Shown: positions 14,260-17,892 of the stretch, one piece after another
Position numbering within the stretch: position 1 is the stretch's first letter
Layout: each line of letters begins with the position of its first letter
Assembly (NCBI GenBank): GCA_016870295.1
Contig: VGBY01000011.1
Span: 1 to 17,892, forward strand
Length of the DNA: 17,892 nucleotides
Reading direction: 5' to 3'
From: Actinomycetota bacterium
Lineage (GTDB): Bacteria > Actinomycetota > Acidimicrobiia > Acidimicrobiales > Ilumatobacteraceae
Notes under the pieces: generated by a model
Seen by the model: only the letters and a program-made list of their open reading frames with translations
What the model was told of the DNA's origin: nothing
Databases searched by the model: none
Program-made: the position numbers and the translations under genes

Positions 14260-15375
14260 ATGGGTGCTGGTGCCCGACAGATCTGCGTCGACCTGCTGAC
14301 GGATGCGGGCGTACCCGTCGGCGGTAGTGAACCGCACGCCATCCGTGTGCACGACGAGCGTCTCTGGGCACGCGTCATCGCCCAACGGCAACTCGGGTTC
14401 GGCGAGGCCTACATGGACGGCTGGTGGGACTGCGATCGTCTCGATGAAATGCTCGCGCGCGTGATCAGCGTGGATGCCGCCAACCGAATTCCGTTGCGAC
14501 CACAGATTGCGTGGCACGCCCTCGTGTCGTCGGTGAGCAATCATCAAACGAAACGTCGCGCGGTGATCAATGCGAAACGGCACTACGACATCGGCAACGA
14601 CTTGTACGAACGCATGCTCGACAAGCGGATGATCTATACCTGCGGTTACTGGCAGCACTCCGACGACCTCGACTCGGCACAAGAGGCGAAACTCGACCTC
14701 GTGTGCCGCAAACTCGAGTTGCAGCCCGGCATGCGAGTGCTCGACATCGGTTGTGGATGGGGTGGCTTCCTGCAGTTCGCTGCCGAGCGCTACGGCATCA
14801 TCGGCACGGGAATCTCGCCGGCGCTACAGCAAGTGCAACGTGCGCGCGAACGCTGTGCCGGACTACCGGTGACGATCGAGCCGCTCGAGTACCGCGAGTT
14901 GCAAGGCACCTACGACCGCGTCGTCTCCATCGGCATGCTCGAGGCAGTCGGGCCGAAGAACCTGAAGTTGTTCTTCGATACCTGCGACCGTGTGCTCGCG
15001 CCAGACGGCATGATGCTGCACCACACGATCGGGGCGACGGTGAGCAAGCAGCACAGCGACCCGTTCTTCGACCGGTACATCTTCCCTGGTGGCGTGTTGC
15101 CGTCGCTCGCGCAGTTCTCGCGGGCGGCCGAACCGAACTGGGTGATCGAAGACGTGCACAACTTCGGCCCCGACTACGACCGCACGCTCATGCAATGGAA
15201 CGCCAACATCGAGGCGCGTTGGCACGAGATTCCGCAGTATGACGAACGCTTCCGACGAATGTGGCGCTTCTACATTCTCGGCTCAGCGGGTGGCTTCCGC
15301 GCTCGCTCGTTGCAGTTGTGGCAGATCGTGATGCGCCGCAAAGGTCGCGCGCCGCGCTACACCGCCGCGCGCTAG
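14260..15375 (+). CDS. cfa: Cyclopropane-fatty-acyl-phospholipid synthase family methyltransferase
   Basis: A 371-residue SAM-dependent enzyme that adds a methylene (or a related one-carbon group) across double bonds of phospholipid acyl chains at the membrane surface. HYDIGNDLYERMLDKRMIYTCGYW (108-131) and the SAM motif LDIGCGWGGF (161-170) are diagnostic. The bicarbonate-site residues known from E. coli are kept: C128, E228 (SIGMLEAVG), H255 (LHHTIG) and Y306 (GPDYDRTL). The residue matching E. coli C354 is Ser (S342 in GSAGGFRAR); that cysteine is reported not to be essential, so activity is still expected. The family also contains fatty-acid methylases and hydratase-like relatives. It follows the aldehyde dehydrogenase by 46 bp and its stop overlaps that of the converging DoxX-like gene in CTAG. 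Confidence 0.92.
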   Translation: MGAGARQICVDLLTDAGVPVGGSEPHAIRVHDERLWARVIAQRQLGFGEAYMDGWWDCDRLDEMLARVISVDAANRIPLRPQIAWHALVSSVSNHQTKRRAVINAKRHYDIGNDLYERMLDKRMIYTCGYWQHSDDLDSAQEAKLDLVCRKLELQPGMRVLDIGCGWGGFLQFAAERYGIIGTGISPALQQVQRARERCAGLPVTIEPLEYRELQGTYDRVVSIGMLEAVGPKNLKLFFDTCDRVLAPDGMMLHHTIGATVSKQHSDPFFDRYIFPGGVLPSLAQFSRAAEPNWVIEDVHNFGPDYDRTLMQWNANIEARWHEIPQYDERFRRMWRFYILGSAGGFRARSLQLWQIVMRRKGRAPRYTAAR

Positions 15376-15758
15376 TTGCAGACGGCCTGCTCACGCGGTG
15401 CTGATCGTCGCGCGAGTGTGACCGCCCACCAGATCATCGGAATCTGTAGCGGTAGGCGACCGTAAGCGACGAGTTGGTCGGCGAGCTCGCGGTCGCGCCA
15501 CTCCCACGCCATGTAGAGGTTGGCGGGGTAGACGGCAACGAATAGCGCCGCCGCCGACCACAGCGCCACGCGGCGAGTGCGACCCACGATCACACCGAGC
15601 CCGACCAGTATCTCGGCCACACCGCTTACGTACGTTGCGGCGCGCGCCGAACCTGGCACCCACGGCGGCACAATCTCATCGAAGAAGCCCGGGTTGACAA
15701 AGTGCATGATTCCGGCCCCCAGCAGGAATGCAGCGAGTAGTTTCTCAGAGCGAGTCAT
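15372..15758 (-). CDS. DoxX-like small membrane protein
   Basis: A 128-residue protein with four hydrophobic segments: LLAAFLLGAGIMHFV, ATYVSGVAEILVGLGVIV, VALWSAAALFVAVYPANLYMAW and LPLQIPMIWWAVTLA. The order GIMHFVNPGFFDEIVPPW, then SGVAEILVGLG, then YPANLYMA, is characteristic of the DoxX/SURF4-like family. Family members sit in the cytoplasmic membrane; some are linked to quinone or thiosulfate redox chemistry or to oxidative stress, but most are uncharacterised and no function can be read here. The ATG is 6 nt after a minus-strand TAGTCT and has no Shine-Dalgarno. The gene converges with the cyclopropane synthase, the two stops sharing CTAG. Confidence 0.85.
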   Translation of the reverse strand: MTRSEKLLAAFLLGAGIMHFVNPGFFDEIVPPWVPGSARAATYVSGVAEILVGLGVIVGRTRRVALWSAAALFVAVYPANLYMAWEWRDRELADQLVAYGRLPLQIPMIWWAVTLARRSAPREQAVCN

Positions 15759-15764
15759 GCGCGA

Positions 15765-15770
15765 AGACTA
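15765..15770 (-). promoter_or_regulatory. Candidate -10 box for a leaderless DoxX-like mRNA
   Basis: Minus-strand TAGTCT, then TCGCGC (6 nt), then ATG. The hexamer and spacing are identical to those before the purine nucleoside phosphorylase gene. Confidence 0.5.
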
Positions 15771-15822
15771 GGTCGTTGCGCTCGGCTCGCCGAAACCACC
15801 CGAGCAGAGGCCACGAAGCATC

Positions 15823-16359
15823 ATGACCGACCACATCGATACGCGAACGAACTGGCTCGACCCGCAACAGCTCGATGCCGTGCGCGGCCAAGTGCCGCTC
15901 GTGTACGTGGATGCCGTGCCGGTGCGAATCGACGACATGGGCAATGTCACGTCCGTGGGCATGTTGTTGCGGCAGGCGCCGGATGGCACCATCTCGCGCA
16001 CGGTCGTGTCGGGCCGTGTGCTACTGAACGAGCGGGTGCGCGAAGCGCTTTTGCGGCATCTCGAAAAAGATTTGGGCCCACTCGCACTTCCGAAGATTCC
16101 ACCCGAGCCGGCTCCGTTCACCGTCGTCGAATACTTTCCCGATCCGTCGATCTCCGGGTTCCATGATCCGCGACAACATGCGGTGAGCCTCGCGTTCGTG
16201 GTGCCGGTGTCGGGTGATTGCCAACCCACGCAGGATGCACTCGACCTCGCGTGGTACACCCCGGCCGACGCCGTGAGCGAGGCGGTGCGTCGCGACATGA
16301 CGAGCGGCCACGACCGCCTTATTCGCCTGGCGCTCGCCTCCGTCGGCGCACTGCCCTAG
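15823..16359 (+). CDS. DUF4916-type Nudix-fold protein with degenerate catalytic box
   Basis: A 178-residue protein resembling the DUF4916 / Nudix-family proteins common in actinobacteria (NWLDPQQL at the start, VPLVYVDAVPVRID, ISRTVVSGRVL, GFHDPRQHAVSLAFVVPVSGDC, DALDLAWYTP). The region aligned to the Nudix box is at 64-86: G64, E70 and R78 are kept, but RE is R78-H79 and the metal-binding EE pair is K82-D83. Standard Nudix hydrolysis is therefore doubtful; a binding or regulatory role, or different metal chemistry, is possible. No characterised member is known to me. AGAGG lies 12 nt before the ATG, rather far. The last 41 bp overlap the 3' end of the opposite-strand small membrane protein gene. 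Confidence 0.85.
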   Translation: MTDHIDTRTNWLDPQQLDAVRGQVPLVYVDAVPVRIDDMGNVTSVGMLLRQAPDGTISRTVVSGRVLLNERVREALLRHLEKDLGPLALPKIPPEPAPFTVVEYFPDPSISGFHDPRQHAVSLAFVVPVSGDCQPTQDALDLAWYTPADAVSEAVRRDMTSGHDRLIRLALASVGALP

Positions 16360-16648
16360 CGCGCCGACGCCCTGGTGGCGGGGCGAAAACCTGCAGTTCT
16401 TGTCCGTCGGGCTGTTCGAGGGTGAGGGAGATGCCCTTCTCGATGTCTTCGGGTTCGGTCGCCGACTCGATGACCACGGCTGGTTCTTCCTTCGGTTTAC
16501 GCCCGAGCAGGCGGTCGAACACCACCATGCCGCCGGCCAACATCGCCCCGACGGTGCCATAGCGCTGTGCGGCGCGGCGCACCATGTGTGCATCGTCGGA
16601 GACGTCGGGCTCAAGTGGCGTGGGCTCGATTGGCTCGTTCGGGTTCAC
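16319..16648 (-). CDS. Hypothetical small single-helix membrane protein
   Basis: A 109-residue protein not assigned to a known family. Layout: an acidic/proline-rich N-terminus (NPNEPIEPTPLEPDVSDD), a basic stretch (MVRRAAQRYG), one hydrophobic segment (TVGAMLAGGMVVFDRLLG), an acidic middle (PAVVIESATEPEDIEKG) and a strongly basic tail (GRRRARAVRRRRRAPGE). One membrane anchor is likely; orientation is uncertain. The GTG at 16648 is chosen because minus-strand TAGGTT lies 7 nt before it; a TTG at 16657 would overlap that box. Without this gene 16360-16720 would be the longest non-coding stretch in the window, and the hydrophobic/charged pattern looks protein-like. It overlaps the DUF4916 gene by 41 bp, and the poly-Arg tail falls near this overlap, so the true C-terminus could differ if there is a sequencing error. 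Confidence 0.6.
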   Translation of the reverse strand: MNPNEPIEPTPLEPDVSDDAHMVRRAAQRYGTVGAMLAGGMVVFDRLLGRKPKEEPAVVIESATEPEDIEKGISLTLEQPDGQELQVFAPPPGRRRARAVRRRRRAPGE

Positions 16649-16655
16649 GCCCCAC

Positions 16656-16661
16656 AACCTA
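16656..16661 (-). promoter_or_regulatory. Candidate -10 box for the small membrane protein
   Basis: Minus-strand TAGGTT with a 7-nt spacer (GTGGGGC) before GTG at 16648. The partial GTGGGG could also act as a weak ribosome site on a longer transcript. Confidence 0.4.
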
Positions 16662-16667
16662 CGGACA

Positions 16668-16682
16668 ATTCCCCGGGAGAAT
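16668..16682. repeat. Imperfect 15-bp palindrome between divergent promoters
   Basis: ATTCCCCGGGAGAAT pairs at six of seven positions around a central G. It lies between the minus-strand -10 at 16656 and the nei -10 at 16708, a possible shared operator. It is short and the GC-rich core could be chance. Confidence 0.3.
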
Positions 16683-16707
16683 CACGCGCAGCGATGTGAC
16701 TGACGCA

Positions 16708-16713
16708 TACTCT
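16708..16713 (+). promoter_or_regulatory. Candidate -10 box for a leaderless nei mRNA
   Basis: TACTCT is followed by TTTCCCC (7 nt) and the ATG at 16721. The spacer is pyrimidine-only and contains no ribosome site, supporting leaderless or near-leaderless translation. Confidence 0.5.
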
Positions 16714-16720
16714 TTTCCCC

Positions 16721-17605
16721 ATGCCAGAAGGCGACACGATCTATCGTGCTGCAGCAGCGCTACGTATCGCGTTGATCGGCAAGAAGATGGTGCGTTTTGA
16801 GGCGACACGGTTGGAGGGTATCGAGCCCCGCGTCGGCCAGACCATCGAAGAAGTGCGCAGCCGTGGCAAACATCTGGAAATCGTGTGGGACGACGGCGTG
16901 GTGCTCCACACGCACATGCGTATGACGGGCTCGTGGCATGTGTACCACCCGGGCGAACGCTGGCGAAAGCCACCGCATCGCGCGCGCGTGGTGATCGGCG
17001 TTGCCGATTGGGTGGCAGTGTGTTTCTCGGCGCCCATGGTGGAAACGTACCGTGACTTCGATCCACGACGACATCCGATCCTCGGCAAACTTGGTCCGGA
17101 TCTCTGTCATGAGTCACCCGACCTTGACGAATGTGTGCGTCGGATGATGTCGTATGACCCGCCCGAGACGACCATCGCTGAAGTGTTGCTCGACCAGCGC
17201 GTGATGTGCGGCGTGGGCAACGTATATCGCTGCGAATTGTTGTGGGCGTGCGAGTTGAGCCCGTGGGCGCGAATCTGCGAGTTGAGCAAAGACGAATGCG
17301 ACGAACTCGTGCGGCTCGCCCACGAGATGTTGCGCGCCAACCTGCGCCGAGTGGAGCGCATCACGGCGCCGTCAATTGATGGTGGTCTCGCGGTGTACGG
17401 GCGCCAGGGAAAGAAGTGTGATCGCTGCGGTGATCTCGTGCGCGTGACGCACCACGGCGAAGCAAACCGCGTGCTGTACTGGTGCGCCGGTTGTCAGACT
17501 GCACACACGCCACCCGTCACCGCGCCGCGCCGACTCGCTGACGACACGCCGACCGACCAACATCCGGCTGCGTTGATCTTCGCCGAACCAATCGACGACC
17601 GCTAA
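16721..17605 (+). CDS. nei: Endonuclease VIII-like DNA glycosylase/AP lyase (Fpg/Nei family)
   Basis: A 294-residue base-excision repair enzyme that removes oxidised bases and cuts the abasic site. The N-terminus MPEGDTIYRAA gives the catalytic proline P2 and E3; the TIYRAA continuation is Nei-like rather than the PExETxRR of MutM. K50 in SRGKHL is the beta-domain lysine. The H2TH region is LLDQRVMCGVGNVYRCELLWA, with N167 of GVGN. A zinc finger CX2C-X18-CX2C uses C233, C236, C255 and C258. The final ~30 residues after the finger are a variable extension. Substrate preference (oxidised pyrimidines, as for Nei) is inferred from family resemblance. It stands alone on its strand with its own promoter, divergent from the small membrane protein. 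Confidence 0.93.
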   Translation: MPEGDTIYRAAAALRIALIGKKMVRFEATRLEGIEPRVGQTIEEVRSRGKHLEIVWDDGVVLHTHMRMTGSWHVYHPGERWRKPPHRARVVIGVADWVAVCFSAPMVETYRDFDPRRHPILGKLGPDLCHESPDLDECVRRMMSYDPPETTIAEVLLDQRVMCGVGNVYRCELLWACELSPWARICELSKDECDELVRLAHEMLRANLRRVERITAPSIDGGLAVYGRQGKKCDRCGDLVRVTHHGEANRVLYWCAGCQTAHTPPVTAPRRLADDTPTDQHPAALIFAEPIDDR

Positions 17606-17664
17606 GCACATTCGGCCCGCCACCGATTTCGCCTGCTCGGCGCAGTGATTCAGGTATCGACACC
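17606..17664. other. Convergent gap with no visible signal
   Basis: These 59 bp lie between the nei stop and the stop of the converging permease gene. No stem followed by a T-tract, repeat or promoter was recognised. Confidence 0.4.
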
Positions 17665-17892
17665 TTAAGTGGTGGCGATTGCCTCGACTACGTTCACGCG
17701 CGTCGCGCGCCACGCCGGATAGAACGACGCGACGACACCGAGCACGAATGACAGAACCAGGATTGCCACCGTGCCCCCTACGGGCACGGTGAAACCGATC
17801 AATTCGTCACCAGATGTGAGCACGATGACGAGCCCGAGACCCAACCCCAGCACGACACCGGTCACGGCGCCGACGAGAGACGTGACCACGCT
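17665..17892 (-). CDS. ABC-transporter permease (FtsX/MacB-like), C-terminal fragment
   Basis: The frame is open to the right edge, so only the last 75 residues are present. It contains a transmembrane segment (VVLGLGLGLVIVL), a short extracytoplasmic loop, a second segment (VGGTVAILVLSFVLGVVASF) and the ending YPAWRATRVNVVEAIAT. This YPAxRAxxxxxxEAI tail is the hallmark of the FtsX-like permease domain in MacB/LolC-type ABC transporters and related efflux or lipoprotein-release systems. The full protein is normally 400-850 residues. Substrate and partner ATPase lie off the window. Confidence 0.85.
   Translation of the reverse strand, partial: SVVTSLVGAVTGVVLGLGLGLVIVLTSGDELIGFTVPVGGTVAILVLSFVLGVVASFYPAWRATRVNVVEAIATT

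Noticed and set aside
13431..14378. Minus-strand open frame of 315 codons over the aldehyde dehydrogenase
   Set aside because: No domain motifs, and the plus strand encodes the catalytic Cys and cofactor motifs across the same bases.
16400..16699. Plus-strand 99-codon frame in the gap before nei
   Set aside because: It has no upstream signal and no membrane or domain pattern; the minus-strand frame has a promoter-like box and a coherent charge/hydrophobic layout.
1..17892. CRISPR array, tRNA/rRNA, insertion sequence, prophage or defence genes
   Set aside because: No regularly spaced repeats, cloverleaf-like sequence, transposase motifs or inverted terminal repeats were recognised; gene style is uniform across the window.

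Overview
This is a gene-dense (mean gap well under 100 bp), roughly 60% GC chromosomal window with 17 protein genes (15 complete, one cut at each edge) plus one probable leader ORF. No RNA gene, insertion sequence or CRISPR array is visible. The content points to a free-living aerobic high-GC actinobacterium: a KorAB-type 2-oxoglutarate:ferredoxin oxidoreductase, a DUF4916-type Nudix-like protein, an actinobacterial Nei glycosylase and many genes without Shine-Dalgarno sites. The style (Baeyer-Villiger monooxygenase, acyl-CoA dehydrogenase and carotenoid oxygenase together, moderate GC) suggests Acidimicrobiia such as Ilumatobacter relatives, but this lineage is an inference and was not tested by phylogeny.

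Layout, left to right. 1-1942 (+): the C-terminal part of a Baeyer-Villiger monooxygenase, overlapping deoC. 1982-3401 (-): a flavin reductase-like gene followed by a purine nucleoside phosphorylase; deoC and the phosphorylase converge and belong to the same deoxynucleoside salvage route. 3502-5208 (+): a carotenoid oxygenase family protein, divergent from the flavin reductase across a symmetrical promoter region. 5290-8177 (+): korA-korB. 8270-11047 (+): an acyl-CoA dehydrogenase and an iron-type alcohol dehydrogenase that carries an unusual lysine-rich N-terminal tail. 11048-12713 (-): an MFS transporter followed by a Nudix hydrolase. 12825-15375 (+): an aldehyde dehydrogenase and a cyclopropane-fatty-acid synthase family enzyme. 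15372-15758 (-): a DoxX-like membrane protein. 15823-16359 (+): a DUF4916 Nudix-like protein. 16319-16648 (-): a small one-helix membrane protein. 16721-17605 (+): Nei. 17665-17892 (-): the end of an ABC-transporter permease.

Metabolic reading: Kor supplies a ferredoxin-linked TCA step. The monooxygenase, acyl-CoA dehydrogenase, alcohol dehydrogenase and aldehyde dehydrogenase are oxidative catabolic enzymes that fit degradation of lipids, ketones or alcohols. DeoC and PNP recycle nucleosides. CFA synthase modifies membrane lipids, and Nudix and Nei handle damaged nucleotides and bases.

No multi-gene novel defence or mobile system is visible. The most unusual signals are the lysine-rich tail on the alcohol dehydrogenase; a repeated promoter geometry in which a TANNNT hexamer lies 6-7 nt before the start codon of at least six genes, predicting leaderless mRNAs; several inverted repeats placed at promoters; and a Nudix-fold protein whose catalytic box has lost its key glutamates.
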